Shown: positions 32,695-45,853, numbered from the stretch's first letter. The stretch is 64,000 nucleotides of DNA from Paulinella micropora (GCA_009731375.1 BJOX01000207.1:637390-701389); one strand, 5' to 3'. Numbers and translations are program-made. Notes: generated by a model from the letters alone, not told the origin.

Positions 32695-34271
32695 TCAAAC
32701 GAGAAGCCAAAGCGAATCAAGAAGCCTTCTGCAAAGAAGAGGCGTGCAGACGAGGAGGCTGGAGACGACGGCGACGACTACCAAGGGGGATGCAACCACG
32801 ACGCGGCTGGAGGCAATCCGAGTGGACTTGGAAGCGCGGCAACTATGAGCAACCCTACCGGCATCCCAGCGCTAGCGACAGGCGCCGGCCATGATCAACC
32901 GCCCGGAAGCGCAGCTAGCAGCAGCAGCAACAGCAATTGGTACCACCCACGCATCGCCACCATCATCACCATCACCACTCACTGGCGGATCTGGCCATGT
33001 GGCACCGACACTGCAACAACAGCAAGATACACGTATTCGCTGTGCCTATTGTCTGACCTACATTGTAGGCTTACCACACCCGCGCACGTAGGAGCCGCTG
33101 CAGCGAGCGGGCAGGTTGCTCGGCCAGATACCTACGCCAGACAGGTAGACCCCGGAAAGCTGGAACATCTTCGTGCAGACACTTGCACCGAACCTCGAGG
33201 CCACGTTCCAGGCCGTGAGGTTTTTAATGCGTATGCACTGCTTTTTCTGTTGCATGATGCATGTGCGTCAAGCTCGACTACATACGCAACTACTGCTCGT
33301 GCGGATGTGCGATGTGTATGTGTGTTTGTGAGCCGCAGTGTGCTTGAATGTTCAGTTAGTAGTACGCTGCGGGCGCAGATTGGGATTCAGGGTCCAGCCG
33401 AGCAGCCTTGTTTCTCGGGGGCTGCGCCAACACCGCTCCCGCTTATCCCACTGCACGCACCTCCACAGCACGCACACTTACAAACGCAGACTTAGGGCAG
33501 ATGGTGAAGCTACTGCAGGCCGGAATCAACTCTACCTTCGCCGATCAAACGAACCGGCTATCTGAACAAGTCAACGCAATGATCTTCCAAGCCAAGCAGG
33601 AGACTGGGCAACGGGACGCGAAGCTCATAGAGAAGCCTGTACATCGACGCTACTTTCAGGGAGGGAAGATCATCATGGCGATACTGGAGAGCAAGACCTA
33701 CAAGAGCAAGCAAGAGTGGCTGGCTGATGCAATCGCAATGGCAACTGCGCTGGCTACTCTGGCCATAGATATGGGCGGACCGACACCTCTATCAGCGGAA
33801 GAGGCAGAACAAAAGTTCATACAAGCAGCCAAGCGACTGCGAATCGCGGGTGACGTTGCAGCCTACTGTGAGCCCATCCGGGCACATACTTCGAAGAGCA
33901 CCGCAAACCCATATGGCAGCCACAGCAAGGGGCTGTGCCGTACCTGCTACTCTTCACAGCACTGGGCGAAGGACTGCCCACAGAGAAGCACTGCTCCCGG
34001 CGTGAATACTAACAACATCGCAGCACCTCAAAGCAACGTGACTACACCAACGTTGGCGTGGGCAGGCGTCCCGGGATACACAGTACCATCAACCGGGCAG
34101 CAGCCGCACATGCAATACGCGATCCCGGCACCGCAACCACAAAACCCGACGGGGTACATAACAGTCACCCCAGCAGTGCCACCACCATACATACCTACTA
34201 GCGCGCGCACACATGCATCATGCACCCACTATCACAAGCGCGGACACACCGCAGAACACTCCTTACTTTGA
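32695..34271 (+). CDS. Gag-like region with CCHC zinc knuckle, frame-shifted
   Basis: Two frames look coding. About 32695-32850 is basic then acidic (KPKRIKKPSAKKRRADEEAG) and continues with lower quality to 33495. 33490-34271 is a second frame containing QMVKLLQAGINSTFADQTN, an alpha-helical middle, a CCHC knuckle (CRTCYSSQHWAKDC, C-x2-C-x4-H-x4-C) near 33938-33980 and a Pro-rich tail. The shift between the frames, or an intron, is unresolved. The protein would package element RNA. It lies between A1 and the RT, as Gag does in DIRS-type elements. Confidence 0.6.
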
Positions 34272-34476
34272 GATGTATTTCTGAACACTTCATAAAGTCA
34301 GACTCGCACTGCAACACGCCACCGGTTTAAAGTGACTAGTCAAAAGAACGACGGCAACACGCCAAATAGGAATGTAACAATGCGCCTGACAGGCCGCAGT
34401 TTAATAAAATATTACGTTTGCTTATTGAAATACCGACTCGGCCATCACTAAGTATTAAAAACGATTATCTCTTACT

Positions 34477-36595
34477 GTGACTGGCAGATACTCACGCCCG
34501 AAATTGGTCGGCAAGATTTCAGACTTTTTACCAAAATCAGCGCCGAAATCAAAAGCGTTCAAAGAATACGCATGGACCATGCACTGCGTATGGTGCAAAA
34601 AGACCGGACATCTTGCATACCTGCCCATCGCGACAGACGATACCGCAAGTAGAAATTCCATATGTGACGGAACTTCTTCGATCACCTACTATCGACGTTC
34701 AAATTTACTCATCTTGCACCTTGGAGGAAGTACACGACCGGCTAATGACAATGGGGGAAACACTCAACCGCAGCAACCCGTGGGCTGATTCCACTGACCC
34801 TGTACATGCTATCAAAGCAAAGTTAGGATATTGGAAAGCGATTGGGACAGACCCCGTAGTCCTATCGTGGCTAGCATACGGGGTTGAGCTGACATTCGAA
34901 CGCACACCGCCAGCTACAGACTTCACCAACCATCCTTCCTATTTCGAGCATATAGATTTCGTTAGTGAACAGATCAACGATATGATCAAACGCGGAGACG
35001 CAGTGGAAGTAAGAGAAGAGGAATGCATCATGATTGAACCACTACAAGTGCTCGCGGATCCAGCAATAATTAAGAAAACGAAGCTCTGCACCGACAAGAG
35101 CTTTAGTAACTCGTTTCAAGCAAAGGCTCCCTTCACCATGGAGACATTAGAAAAGGACATACAACTGGTATTGGATGGCGACGCGGGCACGAAGCTATTT
35201 GTGGTGGACCTCAAACGGGCATTCTACTCGATTCCTCTATCACGACAAAGCAGACCTTACTCAGCATTCCGACACAACGGCAAGACTTATCAAAACACTA
35301 CATTGCTCTACGGCTTCTGCACTGCACCGTTTTGGTTTGGAAAGACAATGCGCGCAGTGGTGTGACTGATCCGAGCCCTGAACATACTATGTATGCAATA
35401 CGCCGACGATTTCTTGTTCGCAATCAAACTTGCCCGGACACACGATGGCATACCTGTGTTCGTGAAAGCACTCTTCAGCCTCCTGGGCCTCCCCCTCTCA
35501 GAGAAGACGTGTTGGGAGCCAGCAGATGAAGTACAGTACTTGGGCTACATCATTAACAGCAAAGAAGGCTGGATCGGGGTACCGGAGGAAAAAAGGTTGA
35601 GGCTACTGCGTTCAACCCTCCAGCTACTCAGCGACGTTCACTCGGCTCATGGGGCATCGGTCAAACAGCTACACTCAACAGCGGCTTCGATCATCGCGTT
35701 AAAGTTAGCTTTGCAGAACGCAATGCTATTCACGCGAGTCACGCTGGCGACAGTCACACAATGCAAGAGGATTGAACGGGAAACCGTTTGCACCCCACCA
35801 GGGTCGGAGCTCAGTGAAGAACTCCAATACTGGCTTCACACTTTGCGAAACACACTGAAGTGCAAACGAGCTATTTTCCAGGCACGGACGGACATCGAGT
35901 TGAGGCTCGACGCGGGGGAATTTGCAGTGGGCGGCCATGTACTAAACATGGACGTGACCATACCATTGCCCACCGAATTCATCGGCACCTCTTCTACTCA
36001 CAGAGAGCTCTGGGCGGCCACAGTGGTTCCGCTACACTTTAAGCACATCTTGAGCAACCGCAACACAGTGCTCACTGTCTTCGACTCAGCTAACGCTGTG
36101 ATAGACTTACAGAAAGGCGGCTCAACAAAATGCGCACACCTCAAGCAACTGTGCAAAAACATTGACGATGTGTACACGCACCAGCTCAACATCAAAAACA
36201 AACTCTGGGGATGGGTGGAGCGATCGCTCAACACAAGGGCAGATGCAAACTCAAAGGCACTCACTGCCGGCTTGACTAACTTGACTGTTCACCCAGACAT
36301 TATAAAAATAATCACCCACCGATGGCAAATGACGACCAAAGACGTGTGGGCACCGAACTTTGGGCAAATAGGACAGTCAATCATTCTCGCACTGAAAGAA
36401 CGCAAGCGAATTGCGTTTGTGATACCCCAATGGCGGGGACGACCTTGGTGGCCACAAGTGATAGAACACGCGCAAGATTCATTCTCATTACCACCCGCAG
36501 CGTACACGCTAGCACCAACATGGCACACACATCCGCTCCATATACATAGACCTCAGTGGCACATGCTTGCAGTTCTGTTTGATTTTGCTCATTAA
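34477..36595 (+). CDS. DIRS-type reverse transcriptase and RNase H, interrupted by TGA
   Basis: A short leading frame (34477-34620) carries a knuckle-like CVWCKKTGH and must shift by one base into the main frame at about 34613. RT motifs follow: FVVDLKRAFYSIPLSR, then LLYGFCTAPFWFGKTMR, then an in-frame TGA at 35363-35365. The same frame continues with the catalytic YADD (codons at about 35399-35410) and VQYLGYIINSKEGW. RNase H follows (LRLDAGEFAVGGH; STHRELWAA; FDSANAV) with the terminal WVERSLNTRADANSKAL, the pattern of DIRS/PAT elements. The TGA separates RT motifs B and C. It would inactivate the protein unless read through. Confidence 0.85.
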
Positions 36596-36686
36596 ATAAT
36601 CTTTTTGTATTATTATAGGCCACGTCGTACTTAATGACGCTGACATAGCAATATGGGCCAGCCAAGGCAAGAAAAGACAGTCAACA

Positions 36687-37523
36687 ATGGATGCATACGC
36701 AGCATCACGCAAGCAATTTGTCAGTTGGTGCATTGCACACAACCGAATCCATTTCCCGGCCACAGCGGAGACGGTCGCTCACTACTTGAGACACATGTGT
36801 GAAAGTGGATACGCTGAGAGTACAATCAAAGGGCACTTCGCCGCTGTTAAGGCGCAGTATGTACTACTTCCTTATTGTGACCCCACCGATACCCCATTGG
36901 TGCAAATGGCAAAGGAAAGAGCAGTGGCAGAAGCCCCGCCGGGCAAGAAAGGCAAATATCCACTGTTGAGGGACGACCTACTCAAGATACTCCAACTACC
37001 CCTCAAAGATTGGAGAGATAGCAGAAACAGCACCATGATCTTGGTGCAATGGATCTCTATGACAAGAGTGGGCAATATCACTGCACTTAAGGTGGAGGAT
37101 ATATGGTTCCACACGACTGCAATAAACATCATCCCATGCGAATACATGGTACTCCGCCTGAGGCACCTCAAGAACGACAAGGGTGAGAAGCTGGTGTACG
37201 TCGGACAAGGCACAGAAATATTCTGCGCTGTCAAATGGGTTCGGGCATACTTGCAGTCCATGAAAGAATTATTTCGAGGTTCATTCACAGATAGTTCGCC
37301 TCTTTTCTTCAAAATCGAGCGAAACAGTCTGGAGCATTTAAGCAGCAAAACACCATCCAGCATTCTGAAAGAGCAAGTGGCACGCATAGGATTAGATCCA
37401 GTTATATATGCGTCACATTCCAATAGAATTGGTTCAGCCACCGAAGCGGCAAGGTTGGGGATGAAAATATACGCAATCAGGAGGCAAGGATTGTGGTCGG
37501 ACAAAAGTACATGTGTGTTCTAA
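36687..37523 (+). CDS. Tyrosine recombinase of the DIRS-type element, stop before a tyrosine
   Basis: 278 residues. An N-terminal SAM-like core-binding region (about 1-100) precedes the catalytic domain: Arg in ISMTRVGNITALK, the HxxR box in SHSNRIGSATEAARLG, and the Trp in RQGLWSDKS. The frame then reads STCVF and TAA (37521-37523). The very next codon is TAC (Tyr), and the open frame continues YVRDVSLENKLAITSVLQ to a TAG near 37596. The nucleophilic Tyr of this family lies about nine residues after the Trp, at or next to this stop. The copy is therefore probably inactivated by one base change, which is an inference. The start ATG at 36687 gives a normal N terminus. Confidence 0.85.
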   Translation: MDAYAASRKQFVSWCIAHNRIHFPATAETVAHYLRHMCESGYAESTIKGHFAAVKAQYVLLPYCDPTDTPLVQMAKERAVAEAPPGKKGKYPLLRDDLLKILQLPLKDWRDSRNSTMILVQWISMTRVGNITALKVEDIWFHTTAINIIPCEYMVLRLRHLKNDKGEKLVYVGQGTEIFCAVKWVRAYLQSMKELFRGSFTDSSPLFFKIERNSLEHLSSKTPSSILKEQVARIGLDPVIYASHSNRIGSATEAARLGMKIYAIRRQGLWSDKSTCVF

Positions 37524-38706
37524 TACGTGCGCGACGTCAGTTTAGAAAACAAACTGGCCATTACGAGCGTTCTGCAGGCAGGAGTTAAAATTACCTAGGT
37601 ACTTCCTTGTTCTCAAATTAAATACATTCTTTTACAGCCTACACAACTGTTTGACGATAGTATCTGCTATGGTTCACAAGTTAAGTGCTGGAAGTCCGTT
37701 TATGAAATCGATTTCCATACTGGAATACAATTTAATGTAAAAAAATTCAGATACAAATTTGTTATGTTAGTCCAGGAGAAAGACACATTTGACTAAGATA
37801 TATGGCGTTAAATTAATGTCACGTAATGACATTACTACACCAATAAGTCCGCTTAATAGCAATTAATATCGGCCACATAACAATACATTTCCTCCAACAT
37901 TTTATAGTGATATAGACATGCAGACGTAATTCATGCAGAGAACAGAGCAATCATACAGAAATTGAGTCCAGGATATGCTGACATGTTAAACACGACGGTC
38001 TCAGAATCCAGTAAGAGATCTAACACGCCAAAAACATATCTGAACAGCGCCAGACAAAAACGACACAATAACCACCCAAAATATTTAAGAACTTATATAC
38101 ACTAAATTTAAAGTCGATAAATTACCATGCAAATACAACACGTCCTTCATAACTAAAACGATACCACCTATACTCTCATCGATTTCAAACGCAATATAAC
38201 CACTTACATCACTAATTACGGGAATAGTCATACAAAACATTTATATCAGACACATCTAGTAGAACATAAAAACTCACCAACAAAAACAATCTCGAAGATA
38301 GCAAGGATGCAAGCATACACAAACAGATATACACATACAAAACAAACCACAAACTATGTGAACGCGCAGAATGCAAGCACAACAACGATAGTAAATGGGT
38401 CAGAATTCTGAACGTTGGTAGTCGCCGTTCTCGTTCGAGGAATTACAGATGCAGAAAAGCTTGATTACTAACATTTTGGGATCATATCATCAACAGAAAG
38501 GGTGTATCAAGGATAATACCAACGCACAGGTCAAAACAACGTTAATCGGCAATAAAAAGACTGATGAAGTCTTTCTTCATTTTTTTTCAGTCGTCTTTTA
38601 TTTTTAGTTGGGTCAAAAAGGCAACCTTTGAGGGATTATAGGCAATTTTACGGCATTTTGCCAGGGTAAAGTGGCATTTACCAATTTTTTCCAGAGGTCT
38701 TTTCGG
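37524..38706. other. Non-coding 3' part of the split-direct-repeat element
   Basis: AT-rich sequence after the recombinase frame remnant. It has many ACA-rich short words, no supported frame, and continues up to B1. Confidence 0.6.
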
Positions 38707-39282
38707 GACCTAGGAGAGAGGGGAGAGAGCTCATGGAATGTATGCTGTGAAGTGAAGTTTTTGCAAGCTTGCGCAGCAAAAGCGTCATTTCACAAATACC
38801 TAAATGCTCCATAATCAGGCAGAGTGGGCCGTGAGAGAGACTCTTGAGTAGACTTGATTATTTTTTTTCCCGCTATAAAAGGAGCGGGAACGTTTGTTCC
38901 CGCGAGAAAATTTGAAGATTAGCAAGACAACCTTACCACTCTCAGATTTGCATTTTTTGTTTTGCACAAAAGTGCTTCTAGTTTCGTTTTTAAGGCATAA
39001 CAAGAATCCCACCCACCCACCCATTTACATTATGTCTTTTCGCTTGGGTGTGGTAGTGGTGAGTGGCGGATGAGAAATAATTTACACGCATACACATCTC
39101 ACACAATTTTACATCTAACGCTTCTCATCTCATGCACAATCACGCATATTCCATGCACAATCTCATGCACAATCTAGGTCTTATGTGTTTCAGCACAAAG
39201 ACCTAGGAGAGAGGGGAGAGAGCTCATGGAATGTATGGTATGCTGTGAAATGAAGTTTTTGCAAGCTTGCGCAGCAAAAGTG
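38707..39282 (+). repeat. Split direct repeats B1, A2 and B2
   Basis: B1 (38707-38784) starts GACCTAGGAGAGAGGGGAGA and ends GCGCAGCAAAAGCG. It runs into A2 (38778-39008). After 191 bases, B2 (39200-39282) repeats B1 with a 5-base GTATG insertion. The 191-base spacer contains CATCTCACACAATTTTACAT and repeated CTCATGCACAATC. Confidence 0.85.
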
Positions 39283-39607
39283 GCATTTTCTCTGGCCCAA
39301 GACCATGAATCAACAACCTTCCCCTCGATCTTCTTCTCTAGCAGCCCTGAATGGTCTCCAGTACTGTCTCGTCTCCCTTTCGTCCTTTCGTGTTTCAGAG
39401 AACTATGTATAATACTCTTCTTTTGTCCTTTTACTAGTCATTTTGAGTTTGTCGTTGTTTGTCTTATGTGACCCTTTTTTTTCTTCTTCATCTCCTCTCT
39501 GTCCTCATACGTCTTGTCTCTCAGTCTCGTCTCTCTTCTTTCTCCACTTCCCTCCCTCTCCCTCCCTCCCTCTCTCCCTCTCATTCAGTCTCCCTGTGTG
39601 CGTATGT
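39283..39607. other. Unique pyrimidine-rich sequence right of the element
   Basis: T/C-rich sequence grading into CCCTC and CTGT repeats. No gene is seen. Confidence 0.5.
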
Positions 39608-40344
<737 letters not shown>

Positions 40345-40770
40345 CAGGGGGGATGCAGAGGGCAGCTGCGCAGTGCTCCGGCCTAAAACCAAACCCCCAA
40401 TAATGACGATTTTGTGTCCGCCGTTAATCGCGCGCAGCGCAAGGGCTAAACAGGCAACCAACTCCTGACCAGGGCCGTGATGCAAAGGGTTGATGAAGTC
40501 GGGGTTGTCTCACTCACAACGAGCGTGAACTCCTGAAACCTCGGCTTGCTCGTGGCATCATCTCCTTATGGCACACGCCCCTGGGGGAGTGCTCTAGTGT
40601 TGTTCTGTATAGTTCAAAAGGGCTCGGCTACCTTTCGGCTTGAACTGGGCACAGACACCAACCACAGCGAGACAGTGGTTGGTGTGCAGCTTGGCAGGTG
40701 CTGAAAGTTTTTGTCCGGGGGTAGCATTGTAGGCAATTGCTTTTCAAGCTACGCCACGCCCATATATTAA
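40345..40770. other. Unique island between CTAT arrays
   Basis: About 425 bases of balanced composition (from GGGGGGATGCAGAGGGCAGC) between two CTAT arrays. No coding frame longer than about 40 codons is convincing. It may be a transposon 3' end, as such islands in tetranucleotide arrays recur in this window, but no family is recognised. Confidence 0.4.
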
Positions 40771-41468
<698 letters not shown>

Positions 41469-41680
41469 AGGCAGTAGGTAGGTAGGTAGGTAGGTAGGTG
41501 GGTAGATTGTGTTATTCTCAATTTGGTGCAACATTACATACATACATTACATACATACATTACATACATACATTACATACATACATACATACATACATAC
41601 ATGCATACATGCATACATACATACATACATACATTACATACATATATTACATACATACATACATACATACATTCATATAT
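41469..41680. repeat. (GGTA)n and (CATA)n arrays
   Basis: A short TAGG/GGTA run is followed by CATA/CATTA repeats up to the 3' end of the gag-like frame. Confidence 0.93.
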
Positions 41681-41689
41681 ATGCCGTGG

Positions 41690-41963
41690 CCGTCTTGGCA
41701 AACGTGGGTAAATCGTACCCCCATTTCGCCAATTGACTGGCTTCTATCTTCACCACATCGAACACCTCCTGATCCCGTGGTCTGTCTTTGTACTTACTTG
41801 CCAAAGGGACAAAGTGTTCCAAAAACTTGCGCTGTTCCTTGGATCCTACTATGTAGTCTGTTGCTACATGTAGTGGAAAATCCCACACAGCTTTATCTTG
41901 CAACGGGATAACACACGGATCCTTGTAAGGATCGTATGTCATTGTTGCTGACATGTTGACCAC
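41690..41963 (-). CDS. 5' end of an LTR-element gag-like gene, truncated
   Basis: From an ATG at 41963 about 90 residues have protein-like composition (MVNMSATMTYDPYKDP, KFLEHFVPLASKYKDR, FDVVKIEASQLAKWGY). The frame then runs into a CATA microsatellite. It lies about 40 bases downstream of a possible LTR on the same strand, as gag would. No domain is recognised, and the rest of the element is missing. Confidence 0.4.
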
Positions 41964-42005
41964 CTAGGTGTCAAGGTCCAAGTTTTGAGATCAGGGTCTC
42001 ACCCT

Positions 42006-43253
42006 GTTAATCTTCAAAAACCCCCTGTTCACCTATAGTTTCCCTTTCCCTGAACGACTGTAAGCACTATCTCACACGACCAGCACAGAGTACTGATCGC
42101 CGATCGAGAAGCTACTTAACACACCTCACCCACACAGTCAACAACAGTGACTGAGGCAGGCTGGTTCCTAGAGAGTGCGTCGTTCCAATTCCAAATCCTT
42201 CTGAGTTCGAAAAAAAGCAAAGGGACCGGAGGCCTTACCCTTACGAGCTCAAAGGAAATAAAATGAATTTAATAATAAAACTGAACACACTGTGACTGAT
42301 TCAAAGCTAACCTCCACTGCTGTAATAGGCTCGGAAAGGGAAGCCAGAACTTGATTGAACCCAAACAACAAGCCAGACTTGAGGGGAAAAGCGTTAAAAA
42401 CTGAGTGTCCTTCTGACACGGGTCAACTGACACGATGCGTTATGTCCGTAACCTGCCGCGTGACAAATACCAAAACATACCCTAAACAACAACCCATAAG
42501 TGTAATTTCCATTATGTAGCCAATAAATTCCCAGTCACGGGAAAAACTGCCAAATTTCACGGAATTTCCTTGTAAATTTTCCATAACTTCAAACGCTTAC
42601 TACATTTGCTACAAAAGGTTCGGGTCAACGCTATTAATATGAGAGGTTAATCAATAAGGATGTCACTGTGAGACTAACTTAATAATCTGCAGTATACTTG
42701 CTGTGTCCTACAGTAGATACTTTATTGAGAAAAGGGCGCACGCAAGGGAACGGCCGATTATATACTAGGCCGGACATACGCAATGGCTATAACGACACAC
42801 ATTGCATATGCCGGCCCATACTGACTATCCGAATAATTATATTAATAGATCTAACACGTAATGGCTCTAACGACACATATTACATATGCCGGCCCATACT
42901 GACTATCCGATTAATTATATTAATAGGTCTAACACGTAATAGATCAGCGACAGTAACAGTCACAGCTTTGTGTAATTGACATTCTAATCACATCCACCAC
43001 TCCGGTAAACGGTTAAGTGTAAAACATAGGATTTAAGGCCCTATGGGATTTAAGGTTTCAAGTTTTTCTCTCATACACCTTTATCCTAATACAACATTAA
43101 AACCGGAAGTATTTTTCAAAACCGGAATGTAATAAGAATTCATCTTAAAATACATTTAATAACAAGTAATCACTTCCAGGAGTGAATTCACGTAAAACCA
43201 ATAGCGTAATAACGATATAGTATACCGTGGGTTTTACATCTGGGGCTGTTACA
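42006..43253 (-). repeat. Possible LTR of a second LTR element
   Basis: On the minus strand the segment begins TGTAACAGCCCCAGATGTAA, a typical Ty3-type LTR start, and could end near TTAACA at 42006, just before the gag-like ATG. No second LTR is in the window, so the call rests on the terminal motif and the position of the frame. Confidence 0.35.
42783..42940. repeat. 78-bp tandem duplication
   Basis: Two units, starting ATGGCTATAACGACACACAT and ATGGCTCTAACGACACATAT, lie in direct tandem with a few differences. They sit inside the possible LTR, where tandem repeats are often regulatory. Confidence 0.8.
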
Positions 43254-44038
43254 ATATGATGTGAGTCATGATGGGATCATCAACAGCAGTTTTTCCCCTT
43301 GCTATTAATAAATTGATTGTGTTTGGGTGTGTTGTGTGCTTTTTTTGCGGACGTGTACCCCACATGATGCTTGTGTTGAGTCTGTTGTCTATTTATTACA
43401 TTTTGTTTTGTTTTGTGTTGTATTAATAATATGATCCTGTAGTGTTTTTGTCCACTTTTGCACAAAAAACTGTGAGTGCATGTGCTTCTTTCGCCAACTA
43501 CTGACACTTTGAAATTAGCGTTTCTGTACCTGTGCTGCCATGCTTTTTTTTTCCCATCTGTTGCCCCCGAGTGTTGCTTTTGTAATTTTTTGTGGATTTT
43601 TATCCTATACATGTTGTGTGCCGGTTGGCAAAAGGCTTGGCATGAGGCGTTTTGTGTTCGTTTTCGCTGTGAGGGGGGGAGGGGGGGCAGTGCGCACTAA
43701 CTGATTTCGTTTTTGTTTTGATTCCTCTAATTGCATTTGACCATATTACACATGCTACATCACAATACAACGCATTTTCTCTTAGGTTAGAGGTAGGGTT
43801 CATGAACTCACGCCATATTAATCACATGCGACATGCATATCTTCCCTTCCAAATATGCCTTCGTTCTTTGTTTTTTTTGCGTTCTGTCTTTTCTGCTTTT
43901 TGTGCTCTCTCTGTTTGTCATATGTCTTTCCTGTTGTTGCTGCTTGATGTTTTTGCTTTCTGCTGGTGTCCAAGCTTGTTTTCTGCATTTCTGTTATGTT
44001 TTTGTGGCGTTGAATAAAATCGTGTGTTTGGGCAGGCC
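43254..44038. other. T-rich 5' region of the following gene
   Basis: T-rich sequence with no supported gene. A pyrimidine tract and TTTGGGCAG at 44026-44034 could be an intron end or a trans-splice acceptor just before the start codon at 44039. Confidence 0.5.
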
Positions 44039-44754
44039 ATGGCTGACAAGAACGAGCGAAAGTCCGCCCCCGAGCTGAGCAGGAAGGAGAAGGCGGCACG
44101 GTCTCGTCGGCGCAAGAAAATGATGAACGACTTGGAGTCGTGGGGCGTCGGCTGGCCAGAGCAGGAGGCAGATGTGCCTTACTGGGACACTGTGGAGGCA
44201 ATGTGGGAGAGTGTGAGAGAACAGTTTGAGGCACAGGGGGGAGCGTCCGTGAGTGAGAGAGAGAGAGAGCAAAAAACCCCACTCTACAAGCCACACTCAC
44301 AGGAAACCAAACCTCCACCACGCACCCCCACCAAACCAAGGAAAGATAATAACGACATAAGCATTCTTGATAGTTTAATGCGTTTACCTACTTCATCTAA
44401 TGATGATATGTGGCGGAGAGATTTCATTCGCGCATTTCAGAAAATGATTCCGTTTAAGTCCGGGGCTCAATTTACGGGTGAGATGAAAATTTCCGCTGAT
44501 TTAAGCAACCACCCATTTCATAAGCACGTAAGAATGTTAAAGGCAGCAGGGGCGGTGATCGTGCGTGCGAGTGAGAGAGTGGTAGAGGCAGGGTTTCCAA
44601 ATATAGATTCAGTAGCGTGTGCCATGTTGGGGCTCGATCCCCAGGCCCTGCCCAAGGTCATGGATACCCGCGCCACCGTCTCCTACAAAGCTTACCACGC
44701 GGGCCTGGCGTGCATGTTCCAACGTGCATACTTTTCCAAAAAGGCATGGGTGAT

Positions 44755-44794
<40 letters not shown>

Positions 44795-45504
44795 CCCCCC
44801 CCCCCCACACACACACACACACATTATATTATATGTTTTGGTTTTCAGGCAGAGCCAATCGAATGCATATTTGTCTTGTGGCTGACGATCGCGATTCGAA
44901 TGCACAGCAAGGTAGTCAAGGCCAACCCGCGCTACTATTTCACCATCGAGCGCCCCNNNNNNNNNNACCCCCCCCCCCCCCCCCCCGCCTCCCCCCTTCT
45001 TTGTTGTAGGTTTGTGTTGAAAGCCTCTCCCTACAGCTACGTGGTGGGCCCCCCCATCAAGGGCGTGGCTAGGGAGGGCATGATCATCAGGCTGCAGGCG
45101 GGCTGGCAAGATAAGGTGTCGTGTTACATCACCGGCGACGAGTTCAAAGGCAACCAAGCAAGCAGGGGGGTTTTTCTATCCCCGAGCGCCACGCCACGAC
45201 CATCGAGGATTGGCTACCATGGAAGTACAAGGGCGCCCTGGTGAAGGAGACCGTCACCGCACGCTTCCACGGGTACGTCCTTTACCTTCATATCTATATA
45301 CATACTTACGTGTATACACATACATACTTACACACACGTACAAAGGTTTCGGATGAAGGCTGTAGCTGTCATCGACAACATAGAGGAAAATATTAGGTTT
45401 GTAGAGATTGAAGGAAAAGAGGGCAACGATCCCGATTACCCTTTATATATCCCACATCATGGAAGTGGCTGCGGTCCTTCACCAGGACGCTCAGATTTGT
45501 GGCA
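44039..45504 (+). CDS. Multi-exon gene of unknown function
   Basis: The ATG at 44039 lies in a good context (GCCATGG). Exon 1 (44039-44755) encodes 239 residues: a basic N terminus (SRKEKAARSRRRKKMMNDLE), an acidic WGVGWPEQEADVPYWDTVEA stretch, a linker, and then a compact domain (MWRRDFIRAFQKMIPF; VMDTRATVSYKAYHAGLACM). Intron 44756-44848 is TC/AC repeat. Exon 2 (44849-44956) reads AEPIECIFVLWLTIAIRMHS and enters a gap (44957-44966). Exon 3 (45010-45272) contains VLKASPYSYVVGPPIKGVAR. It shifts frame at the G6/T5 run near 45165 into HATTIEDWLPWKYKGALVKE. Exon 4 starts at 45346 (FRMKAVAVIDNIEENIRFVE) and fades after about 45500. I recognise no family; a DNA-binding role from the basic N terminus would be speculation. 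Confidence 0.6.
44957..44966. other. Assembly gap
   Basis: Ten N bases just before a C-rich run, inside the intron between exons 2 and 3. Confidence 0.99.
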
Positions 45505-45790
45505 AGTGCAGAGGTAGCAGAAATGATTACCACCTGCTGACTTATGTGCACATACCGACAGCAGCCACTTCATATCGCCTGTCACGAACAACTTGCAAGG
45601 GTAGTGAATGCCGGTCTTGCCGGAAGTCCAACCCTTCTGTTCGAGCTCTTGTAACTCAAACAGAAGTGTTCCTAATCAATTCATTAAAGACAAATTATTA
45701 TAAATTAATTAATACTGCCACTTCAAGTTGTTGAATTAATGTCTTTAATTAATACGTCAGGTTGAAAAAAAGGCACATGAACTTAACATT

Positions 45791-45793
<3 letters not shown>

Positions 45794-45851
<58 letters not shown>
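45794..45851. repeat. (GA)n array
   Basis: A short GA dinucleotide array following AT-rich unique sequence. Confidence 0.95.

Positions 45852-45853
<2 letters not shown>

Larger units (their letters stand above)
32462..39282 (+). mobile_element. DIRS-order retrotransposon with split direct repeats (PAT/Ngaro-like)
   Basis: The order is A1 (32462-32690), gag-like frames, RT/RNase H, tyrosine recombinase, B1 (38707-38784), A2 (38778-39008), B2 (39200-39282). A1 matches A2 and B1 matches B2. Split direct repeats in A1-B1-A2-B2 order are the hallmark of PAT, Ngaro and Kangaroo-type DIRS elements, which integrate through a circular intermediate by tyrosine recombinase without target duplication. 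No integrase or LTR is present. The RT carries an in-frame stop and the recombinase ends early, so this copy is probably inactive. A2 and B2 are separated by 191 unrelated bases, which is atypical. Confidence 0.85.

Noticed and set aside
43994-44339. Minus-strand frames of 100-173 residues
   Set aside because: They lie antisense to exon 1 of the 44039 gene, which has a better start context and splice-consistent continuation.
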